NCBI RefSeq assembly: GCF_014174495.1 | Contig: NZ_JACJHR010000056.1 | Location: 1-59,738 of the forward strand | Source of the DNA: Amycolatopsis echigonensis | Lineage (GTDB): Bacteria > Actinomycetota > Actinomycetes > Mycobacteriales > Pseudonocardiaceae | Length of the DNA: 59,738 nucleotides | Direction of reading: 5' to 3' | Part shown: piece by piece, positions 1 through 7,891 of the stretch | How positions within the stretch are numbered: position 1 is the stretch's first letter | Layout of the letters: every line of letters starts with the position of its first letter | Position numbers and translations under genes: made by a program | The notes under the pieces: generated by a model | What the model was told of the DNA's origin: nothing | What the model saw: only the letters and a program-made list of their open reading frames with translations | The model's database searches: none

Positions 1-90
1 CACCCCCAGACCGTCAGCACACTCAGCTTCGGGGTGCCCCACGCAACCCCGGGGCGCAATGTCGCCGCCAGGCGACGAGCCGAAAGGACC
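1..90. repeat. Partial copy 1 of a hairpin intergenic element
   Basis: This is the 3' part of an element seen again near 12.3 and 41.0 kb. It holds the end of the right hairpin arm (cacccccagacc, 2-13), the shared block agcttcggggtgcccc (25-40) and the small hairpin gtcgcc-gcca-ggcgac (61-76), followed by gagccgaaaggacc as in copy 2. The left half lies outside the window. The other two copies sit just beyond the stop codon of a minus-strand gene. Confidence 0.8.
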
Positions 91-213
91 CCAAGCACAA
101 CCCCCGCAACAGCTCCGCTGCTCGAGACCCGAACTCCCCCAACGCGTCAAACCGAGACGCAACCCCCTTGGGCACCCCCGCGCTGCCGCTCGTGAAACGA
201 CCCACCGATCTCC

Positions 214-366
214 TCACACCTCCACAAGGCACCGGTTCCTCATACGCGGCAAAGAGCACCGGCCCCACCGAAAGCACCCGAGCCCCAGCGCCCGCACAGC
301 CACCTGCGCGGCCCACCCCTCCGGCGCGCGCCGCAGCGAATCCAGCAACCCCTGGGGAAATGCCAT
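214..366 (-). pseudogene. Possible small or broken gene, unknown function
   Basis: A minus-strand ATG at 366 is preceded by a strong ribosome-binding site (gggagg, 8 nt upstream). It opens a 50-codon frame beginning MAFPQGLLDSLRRAPEGW with GC-rich third positions. The frame stops at 214, and another frame continues with protein-like sequence (VGPVLFAAYEEPVPCGG) down to about 100, so this could be a longer gene broken by a frameshift. It lies directly after the repeat copy at 1-90 and downstream of the membrane protein at 430-1392. The rest of 1-429 shows nothing else I can support. Confidence 0.25.
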
Positions 367-429
367 GACACCGTCCTCCCGTCCGGCCAGCCGACCCCGA
401 CTGACCCGGCAACAGGTACCGGAGAGATC

Positions 430-1392
430 TCAGAATCCCCTCAACGCATGCCGCTCAGCGGGAACACGCGCCGCCAGCACGCCGCCCAGCGCCACCACCG
501 TGACCAACCCGGCCGTCGCGGCAAGCGTCCAGAAATCCGGCCGCACGATCGACTGTCCGCGCATGGCCTGCCAAGCAGTAATCGCGATGACCCCCGCGTA
601 ACCAACCGCACCGGTCCACACCAGCCGACGGCGCACGAGTTCGTTCGACAGCGCCGGATACCGCCGAGACAACGCGACCAATGCGAGCGCCAGAAGCGGC
701 AACGCCTGAATCGCATGGATCCCCACGAAATGCGGGATCCGCAGATCCCCGCCGACCGTGCTCCAGCCCAGCAGCGGCAACCCCGGCCCGCCGTCCTCGA
801 GACCGACCGTGTGGCCGCCGATCATCGACGGCGTCCCGCCGCTGTCCAGCACCCGCTGCTGCGCCGGACTGGCCGAGAACATCATCAGCGCCAGACCCAT
901 TCCGCCCGCCGCAAGCCCTGTTCCCCACCGCAGCGCGGAGGTCAGCGCGCGATCCGGGAGCTTTTGGAACAGCAGCAGGACGACCACCGCCGCGGTCGCG
1001 CCCCACGCGGTGAACGCACCGGTGGCCAGGATGTTGCCGATCGTCACGTCGGCGGCCGTCTCGTGGTTGAAGTGCAGCGGACGGTCCTGGACGAGCACCT
1101 GCCACACCAGCAGCGCCATGTCCGTGCCCATGCCGACCGCGAACGCCGTGCCCATCCACCAGCCGGCCCGGCGGCCACGCTTCACCAGCGACAACAGCCA
1201 CGCCAGCGTCGGCGCGTACAACGCCACCGAAACCGCGAATTTGAACGGTTTAGCCCAAAGCGGCGCGTTGACGAGCGTGCGATCATCCAGCAGCAGCCCG
1301 AACACGCACGCGACCGCCAGCAGCACCATCGCCCCGGCCAGCACTCCGAGCGGGCGGTGCAGCCGGAACAGTCGCAATCCCCAGGAAGCCAT
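430..1392 (-). CDS. Integral membrane protein of unknown function
   Basis: A 320-aa hydrophobic protein with about eight predicted membrane segments, several of them Leu/Val/Ala-rich, and a His-containing segment HFVGIHAIQALPL near two thirds of its length. I do not recognise a family with a known role. The frame stays open to a TTG at 1488, but the extra N-terminus is low-complexity and unlike a membrane protein. I therefore prefer the ATG at 1392, which opens MASWGLRLFRLHRPLG, a typical positively charged lead-in to the first segment. It is divergent from the ESX substrate cluster. Confidence 0.7.
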   Translation of the reverse strand: MASWGLRLFRLHRPLGVLAGAMVLLAVACVFGLLLDDRTLVNAPLWAKPFKFAVSVALYAPTLAWLLSLVKRGRRAGWWMGTAFAVGMGTDMALLVWQVLVQDRPLHFNHETAADVTIGNILATGAFTAWGATAAVVVLLLFQKLPDRALTSALRWGTGLAAGGMGLALMMFSASPAQQRVLDSGGTPSMIGGHTVGLEDGGPGLPLLGWSTVGGDLRIPHFVGIHAIQALPLLALALVALSRRYPALSNELVRRRLVWTGAVGYAGVIAITAWQAMRGQSIVRPDFWTLAATAGLVTVVALGGVLAARVPAERHALRGF

Positions 1393-1509
1393 GCGGCCAG
1401 CCTGGCCGCACGCGGGGAGACGAGCACTGGCGTAGTCCCCCGTCTCGAGGGTAGGGCGCGCCCCACCTGTGGGTAATAGTGCCGTCAAAGCGACCGGCAG
1501 TTGTGCCGT

Positions 1510-1537
1510 TTGACCGGACCGGCTCTTTTTCTAGCGT
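1510..1537 (+). promoter_or_regulatory. Candidate promoter of the ESX substrate cluster
   Basis: TTGACC at 1510-1515, a 16-nt spacer, then TAGCGT at 1532-1537 resemble a housekeeping sigma promoter, about 70 nt before the first WXG100 start. The -35 box overlaps one arm of an inverted repeat gtcaaa (1484-1489) / tttgac (1509-1514) that could serve as an operator. Assigned by eye only. Confidence 0.4.
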
Positions 1538-1605
1538 GACATTCACACCGCGCGGCCCGCCGCGCACCGGGATTTTCCACGAGAGGGAAGGAGGTGGCCC
1601 GTCAG

Positions 1606-1947
1606 ATGTCCAGTCCGGGATTCCAGGCAGATTCCGCTGCCATGACGCGCGCCGTCCAGGGCTTCGAGGAAACCGCTTCGAACGCGAAGACGACGATGGC
1701 CAGCTTGGAATCCGAGCTGACCGAAACGCTGCGGAACTACAAGGGCGACCAGGCGGTCGCCTTCTGGGACCTGCAGCGCAGGCTTCAGGAGAAGATGGGC
1801 GCCGCCGTCCGGGAGCTCGACACCATGTCGCAGCTCGTGCACACCAGCCACGCGAACTACAACGCGGGCGACGCCGACGTGCACCAGAGCTTCCAGAGCG
1901 TCAGCCACACCGTCGAGGGCAACGTGATCCCTCGCCTCAACCCCTGA
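1606..1947 (+). CDS. WXG100 family protein, CFP-10 (EsxB)-like partner
   Basis: A 113-aa helical-hairpin protein of WXG100 size. The turn that normally carries WxG reads YKG (residues 45-47, context RNYKGDQAVAF). Near the C-terminus is the YxxxD type VII export motif, Y85-N-A-G-D89, as in EsxB-type partners. The frame opens at a GTG at 1594, but the AAGGAGGTG ribosome site spans that codon, and the ATG at 1606 sits 9 nt after it, so I use 1606. It is the first gene of a set of ESX substrates and is probably exported as a heterodimer with the next protein. Confidence 0.85.
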   Translation: MSSPGFQADSAAMTRAVQGFEETASNAKTTMASLESELTETLRNYKGDQAVAFWDLQRRLQEKMGAAVRELDTMSQLVHTSHANYNAGDADVHQSFQSVSHTVEGNVIPRLNP

Positions 1948-1963
1948 GAGAGGACAAGACACC

Positions 1964-2263
1964 ATGGCTGACGTCGTAGAAATCAGCTTCGGGGCCTTGC
2001 AGCACAGCTCCGCGTCGCTCGCCGCCAAGGCGAAGGCGCTGACCTCCCAGCTGGAGCAGCTGCACCAGAACCTGCAGCCGATCACCCAGACCTGGTACGC
2101 CTCGGGCAGCTCCGCCGGTGAAGCGGCGCGCGCGTCCGAGACCCGGCTCCGCCAGGCGACCGCCGACATCGTCGCGATCATCGCGCAGTTCGGCGCCAAG
2201 GTCGGCGACGCGCACGATCTCCAGCACCAGCTGGAGAACCGCAACCAGGGCTTGTTCGCCTGA
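1964..2263 (+). CDS. WXG100 family protein, ESAT-6 (EsxA)-like
   Basis: A 99-aa protein of standard WXG100 length, with a helix, a turn containing W44-Y-A-S-G48 (a one-residue-expanded WxG) and a second helix. It has no C-terminal YxxxD, as expected for the EsxA-type member whose partner carries the signal. It starts 16 nt after the preceding gene behind a purine-rich GAGAGGACAAG site, so the pair is surely co-transcribed. Expected role: dimerise with the 1606-1947 product and leave through a type VII secretion system encoded elsewhere. Confidence 0.88.
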   Translation: MADVVEISFGALQHSSASLAAKAKALTSQLEQLHQNLQPITQTWYASGSSAGEAARASETRLRQATADIVAIIAQFGAKVGDAHDLQHQLENRNQGLFA

Positions 2264-2359
2264 TCCGGCCCCGACGCCGGCCGTCCGGGGCGGGACCACC
2301 CCCGCCCGCTCCGGACGGCCGGCTTTCCCGCGTCCTGCCGCACGAGAGGTCACCGGCCG

Positions 2360-2743
2360 ATGCCCGACCAGTCGTACTACGTCCACCTGGAATCGCTGAC
2401 GGACTTCGTCCGGGAGCTGGAAACCCAGATCCACGCGATGTCCCGGCCGAACGACTTCCTGCGCACCCTCGGGGAGCATCCGCTGCTGTTCGGGGAGTTC
2501 GGGGAAGCCGCTTCGCTCGCCGACGCCCACCGCGCCGCGGTCGCCGAAATGCAGGGCCTGCTGGAGCAGGTCCGCGGGGCGATCACGTTCGCGCAGGACG
2601 TCACCACCACCGTCGCCGACGGATACGCCCAGGCCGACCAGTCGGTCGCGGGCGACCTGCACCGATCGGGACAGCAGACTGGTCTGCTGGACCCGGTTTT
2701 TTCGTTGCTGGGCCTCGATTCTTCAGGGGGTAAGAACGCATGA
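2360..2743 (+). CDS. EspC/WXG100-superfamily type VII substrate
   Basis: A 127-aa mostly helical protein without a signal peptide. Residues 10-90 look like the two-helix fold of EspC/WXG100 relatives, and Y89-A-Q-A-D93 is a YxxxD export motif after the second helix. The C-terminal 35 residues are flexible and Gly/Ser-containing. Its last four bases overlap the start of the following PPE-like gene (ATGA), as in EspC- or PE-type partners translated together with a PPE-type protein. Pairing with the 2740-4092 product is an inference from this overlap. Confidence 0.65.
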   Translation: MPDQSYYVHLESLTDFVRELETQIHAMSRPNDFLRTLGEHPLLFGEFGEAASLADAHRAAVAEMQGLLEQVRGAITFAQDVTTTVADGYAQADQSVAGDLHRSGQQTGLLDPVFSLLGLDSSGGKNA

Positions 2744-4092
2744 GCGGCCCTCGCACCAACTTCGCCGGCTACACCCACCAGCAGCTTTACGCGATGCTGC
2801 AGGCGGGCGACCCGACCACCGCGCGCGCCGCGGCCGAACAGTGGAATTCGGCCTCGCGCGGGCTGTACGACCAGGCCGAGAACCTGTCGGATCAGCTCAC
2901 CGACTTCTCCAGCTCGTGGACCGGCGGCGCGGCCGACCAGTACCGGACCATGATGACCGACCTGGTCGGCGGCATCCGCAAGGTCGCCGTCACCGCGCAG
3001 GGCATGCGCGACATGCTGGAGGACGCCGCGGACGCGCTGGTCAAAGCGAAGGCCGAGATGCCGCCGCCGGTCGCGGTGCCGGACGTCTCCCCCGCCGACG
3101 TCGCGCTGGCGGTCAACCCGCCGCTGCTCCCTCCGGACACCCCGCCGGCCACGATCATCGCCGCGACACAGCAGCGGCAGCAGGCGATCGCCAACGTCGA
3201 AGCGCAGCAACAGGCCGCCAACGCCGCCGGGTCCGCACACGCGAAGGCGATCGTCGTCATGAACAACCTCGCGACGAATTACGACACTGCCGAGGATTCG
3301 ATCCCGGTTTCGCCGAACGCGGCCGCCCCGCCTCCTAAGCAGCTTCCCGGCGGCGGCGCCTCGACCGGCGGCACTGGCGCCGGAAGCATCGGCGCGATCG
3401 GCAACAGCCCGGACGGCGGAACCGCGGTCGGCGCCCCGATCGACTCGCACCCGCTGCCCACCGACGGCGGGCAGCTCCCCGGTGCCGAGCCCGGGCAGCC
3501 GGGCCAGACCTCGGCGGGCAGCCCGCTCTTCGGCGACATGTTCACCGCCGGTCTCGCGGCCGCGTCCGCCGCCGCGTTCGGCCGCTTCGGCTCGATCATG
3601 CCGAAAGTTCCGTCGTGGGCGTCGGGCAAGAACGATAAAAACGACAAGAAAGACCAGGACGGCAAGAAGGGGGACGAGCCGGTCGTCCCTCCGGGCACGA
3701 AGCTCGGCGCCGGAGCCGGCCCGGCAGGCGGTGGCGGCGGCGGAATTCCGGTCGGCGGCGGGGAAGCTCCGTCGATCGACGGCGGCGGCATTCCGTCCGG
3801 CGGCGGCCTCAGCGGTTCCGGGGAAGCTCCGGCCGCGCACTCCGGGCTCGCCGGGAACGCGCCGTCGAACGTCCTCAGTGGACTCGCGGGCGGTGCCGCC
3901 GGTGCGGCGGGCGCGGCGGCCAAGAGCGCCATGCCGATGATGCCCATGATGCCGATGGGTATGGGCGCCGGTGCCGACCTGGGGTCCGGCCGCCGGATTC
4001 CGGCGTGGCTCGTCGAAACCGAGAACGTATGGGGCCAGCAAGCTCCGGTCGCGCCCTCGGTCATCGGCGAAGAGCCGGCCGACCAGCCGTGA
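2740..4092 (+). CDS. PPE-like / long WXG type VII substrate with Gly-Pro-rich tail
   Basis: 450 aa. Residues 1-190 are helical with W60-T-G62 (context SSSWTGGAADQY) and a YxxxE export motif at Y181-D-T-A-E185, the pattern of PPE-type and long WXG substrates. From about 190 the protein becomes Pro/Gly/Ala-rich and low in complexity, with a short Lys/Asp-rich patch near 303-317 and Met-Pro repeats around 395-405. It starts inside the stop of the previous gene (ATGA) and its stop TGA overlaps the next GTG. The tail may span the cell wall or be structural; its function is unknown. Confidence 0.7.
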   Translation: MSGPRTNFAGYTHQQLYAMLQAGDPTTARAAAEQWNSASRGLYDQAENLSDQLTDFSSSWTGGAADQYRTMMTDLVGGIRKVAVTAQGMRDMLEDAADALVKAKAEMPPPVAVPDVSPADVALAVNPPLLPPDTPPATIIAATQQRQQAIANVEAQQQAANAAGSAHAKAIVVMNNLATNYDTAEDSIPVSPNAAAPPPKQLPGGGASTGGTGAGSIGAIGNSPDGGTAVGAPIDSHPLPTDGGQLPGAEPGQPGQTSAGSPLFGDMFTAGLAAASAAAFGRFGSIMPKVPSWASGKNDKNDKKDQDGKKGDEPVVPPGTKLGAGAGPAGGGGGGIPVGGGEAPSIDGGGIPSGGGLSGSGEAPAAHSGLAGNAPSNVLSGLAGGAAGAAGAAAKSAMPMMPMMPMGMGAGADLGSGRRIPAWLVETENVWGQQAPVAPSVIGEEPADQP

Positions 4093-5366
4093 CCGACGGC
4101 TACCGGGTCGTCCCGGCGAAACTCGCGACCGCGGCGTCCGGATTGGACGGTCGTGCCGGTGCGCTCCGGACCGTGCAGCAGGCCGTGGCGGGCGAACGCG
4201 TGCCCGCCACGGCCTTCGGCCAGGTGTCCGCGTCGTCCGGATGCGCCGCCGGGCTGGCGAAAACGCTCAGTGCGCTAGCCGCGGACGTCGACCAGCGCAT
4301 CGTGCGCGCCCAAGTCCTTCGCGACGGCCTCACCGCGTCGTCGGCGGGTTACCGGCGCGCTGACGAGCAGGTCGCGGCGATGTACCGTTCGCTCCTGCCC
4401 GAAGATCCGGTGCCGTCAGCCGGAAAATCCGCCAGCAGCGGCGGATGGGCCGGGACCATCGCGGCCAACCGGACGAAGGTTTCCGACGCGCTCGCCGCCG
4501 AACGGACCCGCCTGGCCGGGCTGTCCGATCCGGACGCCGTCGCCCGCTCGAAGCGGCGGATCGCGTTGTACCAAAGCATTCTCGACGACCACCGGCAGAT
4601 CCTGCGGTTCGATCCGTCCGGCAACGGCCGGATCGCCGAACTGGTCGGCTCGATCCAGCCGGGCACACGCAATGTCGGGCTGTTCGTGCCCGGTGTGCAC
4701 ACCCGGATGGACACCTTTCAGTCCTACGCCGACCTCGGCCGCAGCCTCGTCGCCGCCGACCCGAGCGGCCGGACCGCGATGGTCGTGTGGGCCGACGGGG
4801 TGTTCCCGCAGAACGTCACCACCGAGGGCGCCGAAGCCAGCTACGCGCAGACGATGGCCCCGAACCTCAAGGCGTTCGGCGACGAACTCCGCGTCCAGGT
4901 CGACGCCCAGACCGGCGGCGCGGCCACGATCACCGCGATCGGCCACAGCTACGGCGGCGCCACCGTCGGGCTCGCTGACCAGCAAGGCTTGCCAGTGGAC
5001 CGGGTGCTGCACGTAGAGTCGGCGGGCATGGGACACGGCGTATGGAGCCCCGCGGACCTGCCGCCGAGCCAGGCCGGCGTGCAGCGGTACTCGATGACCG
5101 CACCGCTGGACCCAATCATCCTCGCCCAGGGCAACGCCGGTGCGCTGGAATGGACCGGCATCGGCCACGGGGCCGACCCGGACACCTTCCCGGGCGTCAC
5201 CGAACTCACCACCGGCCACGACGCCGCGGGCGACGTGCAGTGGGGCCTGTCCTCGCACAGCGGCGTGCTCAAACCGGGTTCGGATTCATGGGAGAACATC
5301 TACGGCGTGCTGACCGGCGGCCACGTCACCGAGGCACCCGTGCCGGTTCCGGCGGTGCTGCCGTGA
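4089..5366 (+). CDS. EspC-like domain fused to DUF1023 alpha/beta hydrolase, putative type VII effector
   Basis: 425 aa. Residues 1-100 form an EspC/WXG100-like helical pair ending in the export motif Y88-R-R-A-D92. Residues 190-420 match the DUF1023 alpha/beta hydrolase family. The nucleophile elbow GHSYGG lies at 285-290 (Ser287), with conserved VESAGMG and GHGADPDTFPGV blocks after it and a late SHSGVL that could supply the catalytic His. The GTG at 4089 overlaps the stop of the PPE-like gene and matches the start of the domain; an upstream extension would be out of family. The substrate is unknown. Fusion of an export module to a hydrolase suggests a secreted enzyme, possibly toxic. Confidence 0.78.
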   Translation: MTDGYRVVPAKLATAASGLDGRAGALRTVQQAVAGERVPATAFGQVSASSGCAAGLAKTLSALAADVDQRIVRAQVLRDGLTASSAGYRRADEQVAAMYRSLLPEDPVPSAGKSASSGGWAGTIAANRTKVSDALAAERTRLAGLSDPDAVARSKRRIALYQSILDDHRQILRFDPSGNGRIAELVGSIQPGTRNVGLFVPGVHTRMDTFQSYADLGRSLVAADPSGRTAMVVWADGVFPQNVTTEGAEASYAQTMAPNLKAFGDELRVQVDAQTGGAATITAIGHSYGGATVGLADQQGLPVDRVLHVESAGMGHGVWSPADLPPSQAGVQRYSMTAPLDPIILAQGNAGALEWTGIGHGADPDTFPGVTELTTGHDAAGDVQWGLSSHSGVLKPGSDSWENIYGVLTGGHVTEAPVPVPAVLP

Positions 5367-5740
5367 TCACGCGCGAGTTGAAGGACCTGGCCGCCGAGCT
5401 GACGAACGTCATCGACAGTGTCGCTGCCGCGTTCGGCCGGCGCGCACTGCCCACAGTGGACGGTGAGCTGGACTGCGATCCCGCGCAGCCGGGGCATTTG
5501 GTGTGCTGGCAGTACGGCGTCCGGATGGAAGACAGCCCGGCCGCATTGCGAGTGCTGGGCGAAGCTGTGCGTCCGACGCTGGAAGCGGCGGGCTGGGAAT
5601 CGTATGACCGCAGCACTTACCGGGAAGTGATCGCGCGCTTTTCCCGCGACGGCGCGGATTTCAGCGTGCACATCGCCCGCGACGGACGCGGCGTGGCGAT
5701 CATCGGCTCGACCCGCCTCGTGCGCACTAATCCCGGTTAG
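5363..5740 (+). CDS. Small unknown protein coupled to the hydrolase gene; immunity or chaperone candidate
   Basis: A 125-aa soluble protein with no signal peptide, lipobox or membrane segment. It begins GTG within GTGA, the GTG overlapping the hydrolase stop codon. It has an acidic surface and an alpha/beta look (VHIARDGRGVAIIGSTRL near the end). I do not recognise the family. Position directly after a putative secreted hydrolase, with a 4-bp overlap, is the typical place for an immunity protein or dedicated chaperone, but this is inferred from layout only. It is the last gene of the plus-strand ESX cluster. Confidence 0.6.
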   Translation: MITRELKDLAAELTNVIDSVAAAFGRRALPTVDGELDCDPAQPGHLVCWQYGVRMEDSPAALRVLGEAVRPTLEAAGWESYDRSTYREVIARFSRDGADFSVHIARDGRGVAIIGSTRLVRTNPG

Positions 5741-5765
5741 AACCGCGATCGCCGCTCACGAGACC

Positions 5766-6935
5766 TCACCCCCGGAACCGCGAGGGCCGCCACCCGCGCC
5801 GTCGTCCCCTCCGGAACGCCGCCACGCCAATCCCGGCCGCAGCAGCCACCGCGACCCCGCCCACCGCGACGACCCCGGCCGCCACATCCGACGTCGGCCG
5901 AGCTTGCGCCGCAGCGGGAACCACCTCGGGCAGCTCAGACCGCACCGCCGCCGCGCTCGGACCGGGCGCGTTGGCTGGCAATGCCGAAGACACCGCGGCG
6001 TAAGCGTCGACCATTCCCCAGCCCCGGCGCGGATCGTGTGCCCCGGACGGCGGGCGGGAAGCGGTGAGCAGCAACCGGTTCACCACCTGCTCGCCCTTCA
6101 GGTCCGGATGCGCCGAGCGAACCAGCGCGGCCACCCCGGCGACATACGCCGCGGCCAGGCCCGGGTCGGTGATCGGCCACCGGTGCGCGACCGCGCCCCC
6201 GCCGCCCGCCGACGTGCTCACCAGATTCGCGCCCGGCGCGGCGATTCCGAGGTAATCCCCGGCTTCGGTCTGGACCGGCGCGCCGGATTCGTCCGTCGAG
6301 CCGACCGCGACCACGCCCGCCGACGCCGTCGGATAAGTATGCGCCCCTTGCTGAGCGGCCGCCGCGGCCGAAATCACCACGGCCCCGCGCGCCTTCGCGT
6401 GGTCGAGCGCCGCGCCGAGCGCCGGGCTGTCCGAACCCGCCGGTACCGCCACGAGAATCACTCCCGCGCCGCGGTCGACCGCCGTGTCGATCGCGCCCGC
6501 CAATGCGCCCGGATCGCCGCCGCCGTCCGAGGAAGAGCCGTTGCTTTCGGTGTAGCGCAAGGGAAGCAGCTTCACCCCGGGCGCGACGCCGGTGAAGGTG
6601 GTCTCGTTCGCCGGCTGCGCGCCGACGATGCCCGCGGCGATCGTGCCGCGGCCGTCGCAGTCGGAATCCGCGGTGCCCGCGCCGCCGAGCACCTGTCCCG
6701 GCCCGAATTGCGCGTTCTGCTTGTCGACGCCGGTGCCGATCACCGCGACGGTCTGGCCCTCGCCCCTGGTCAGCGCCCACAGCCGCGGCGGGTTGACCAG
6801 CCGTTGCCCCCAGGACACCGGCCCGGTGTACGGACCGGACGGATTCGCGCACGAAGCCGCTCCGGCCGAGGTCGCCGTGACGGGCACGCCGAGCGCCACG
6901 AGCGCGGCCACCGCTCCGGCGGCAATTCCCCGCAC
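5766..6935 (-). CDS. Mycosin-like subtilase with all catalytic residues replaced (pseudoprotease)
   Basis: 389 aa with the full mycosin layout: signal peptide (1-27), subtilisin fold, Pro/Ala linker, one C-terminal membrane helix (about 350-370) and an Arg-rich tail. The catalytic Asp motif reads VAVIGTGV (Gly67), the His motif DCDGRGT (Arg96), and the Ser motif aligns as DPGLAAAYVAG (Gly259 in place of Ser). The usual oxyanion-hole Asn region reads ISAAAAAQQG. The frame is intact, so it is conserved but protease-dead. A purine-rich site precedes the GTG at 6935. It follows nadC by 62 nt on the same strand and converges on the ESX cluster, 25 nt away. Mycosins stabilise ESX membrane complexes independently of proteolysis, which this copy could still do. 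Confidence 0.85.
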   Translation of the reverse strand: MRGIAAGAVAALVALGVPVTATSAGAASCANPSGPYTGPVSWGQRLVNPPRLWALTRGEGQTVAVIGTGVDKQNAQFGPGQVLGGAGTADSDCDGRGTIAAGIVGAQPANETTFTGVAPGVKLLPLRYTESNGSSSDGGGDPGALAGAIDTAVDRGAGVILVAVPAGSDSPALGAALDHAKARGAVVISAAAAAQQGAHTYPTASAGVVAVGSTDESGAPVQTEAGDYLGIAAPGANLVSTSAGGGGAVAHRWPITDPGLAAAYVAGVAALVRSAHPDLKGEQVVNRLLLTASRPPSGAHDPRRGWGMVDAYAAVSSALPANAPGPSAAAVRSELPEVVPAAAQARPTSDVAAGVVAVGGVAVAAAAGIGVAAFRRGRRRGWRPSRFRG

Positions 6936-6997
6936 CGCGGCCCCCTCCCCTTGTCCGACAAGGAGATTCTAGTGGAGAGCGGGCCGCGGCGACAGGG

Positions 6998-7891
6998 TTA
7001 ACGCAGGTCCATCCCGAGATCCAGCGCGGGCGAGGAATGCGTGAGCCCGCCCACCGAGAGATAGTCCACACCGGACTCGGCGTACGCCCGCGCGCGGTCG
7101 AGCGTCAGCCCGCCGGAGCACTCCAGCCGCGTCTTCGGCGACAGCTCGTCCCGCCGCACGACCGCCTTCACGCACTCCTCCGGGGTGAAGTTGTCCAGCA
7201 GCACCTCGTCCGCCGCGGCGGCCAGTGCCTCGTCCAGCTGGGCCAGATCGTCTACCTCAACCTCGCACGGCAGCTGCGGCGCGTGTTGCCTCGCCGCAGC
7301 GAGAGCCGCGGTGACCGAGCCGGCCGCGACCACGTGGTTGTCCTTGATCAGCACCGCGTCGCCAAGGCCCATCCGGTGGTTCACGCCGCCTCCGCACCGC
7401 ACGGCGTACTTCTCCAGCAGCCGCAACCCCGGCGTGGTCTTGCGCGAATCCCGTACCGAGGCACCGGTTCCCTCGAGCGCGGACACCCACGCCGCGGTCG
7501 CCGTCGCCACTCCGGACAGGTGGCACAACAAGTTCAACGCCGTACGCTCCGCCGTGAGCAGCCCGCGCACCGGACCGCGCAGCACGAGCACCGGCTGCCC
7601 CGCGACCGCGGGCGAACCGTCCTCGCGGATCGAGACGACCTCGTAGTCGTCACCGAGCACCTCGTCGAAAACGGCCAGCGCCACCGGGATCCCCGCCACG
7701 ACACCGGCGACGCGCGGCGTCAGCTCCGCCACCGCACGGGCGTCCGCCGGGACCGTGGACGCCGTCGTGGCGTCCGGCCCGTACCGCAAATCCTCTTCCA
7801 GCGCGGTGGTCACGACGCGCCGCACGTCGGCGACGTCCAGCCCGTCCACCACCAGTGCCTGGACAACTGCTTCGGAGAATTCCCCGCTCAT
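6998..7891 (-). CDS. nadC: Nicotinate-nucleotide pyrophosphorylase (quinolinate phosphoribosyltransferase)
   Basis: 297 aa, usual length. It converts quinolinate and PRPP to nicotinate mononucleotide, the third step of de novo NAD synthesis. Family signatures include ALEEDLRYGPDATT near the N-terminus, LNLLCHLSGVATAT, DSRKTTPGLRLLEKYAV and GLGDAVLIKDNHV in the phosphate-binding region, and the ECSGGL...VDYLSVGGLTHS barrel end. The ATG at 7891 overlaps the nadB stop by 4 bp, so the longer open frame upstream is ignored. It is the third gene of nadABC and is probably controlled by the NrtR site near 10.6 kb. Confidence 0.96.
   Translation of the reverse strand: MSGEFSEAVVQALVVDGLDVADVRRVVTTALEEDLRYGPDATTASTVPADARAVAELTPRVAGVVAGIPVALAVFDEVLGDDYEVVSIREDGSPAVAGQPVLVLRGPVRGLLTAERTALNLLCHLSGVATATAAWVSALEGTGASVRDSRKTTPGLRLLEKYAVRCGGGVNHRMGLGDAVLIKDNHVVAAGSVTAALAAARQHAPQLPCEVEVDDLAQLDEALAAAADEVLLDNFTPEECVKAVVRRDELSPKTRLECSGGLTLDRARAYAESGVDYLSVGGLTHSSPALDLGMDLR

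Noticed and set aside
1393..1488. N-terminal extension of the first membrane protein to a TTG at 1488
   Set aside because: The extra residues are low-complexity, TTG is rare as a start, and the ATG at 1392 gives a normal membrane-protein N-terminus.
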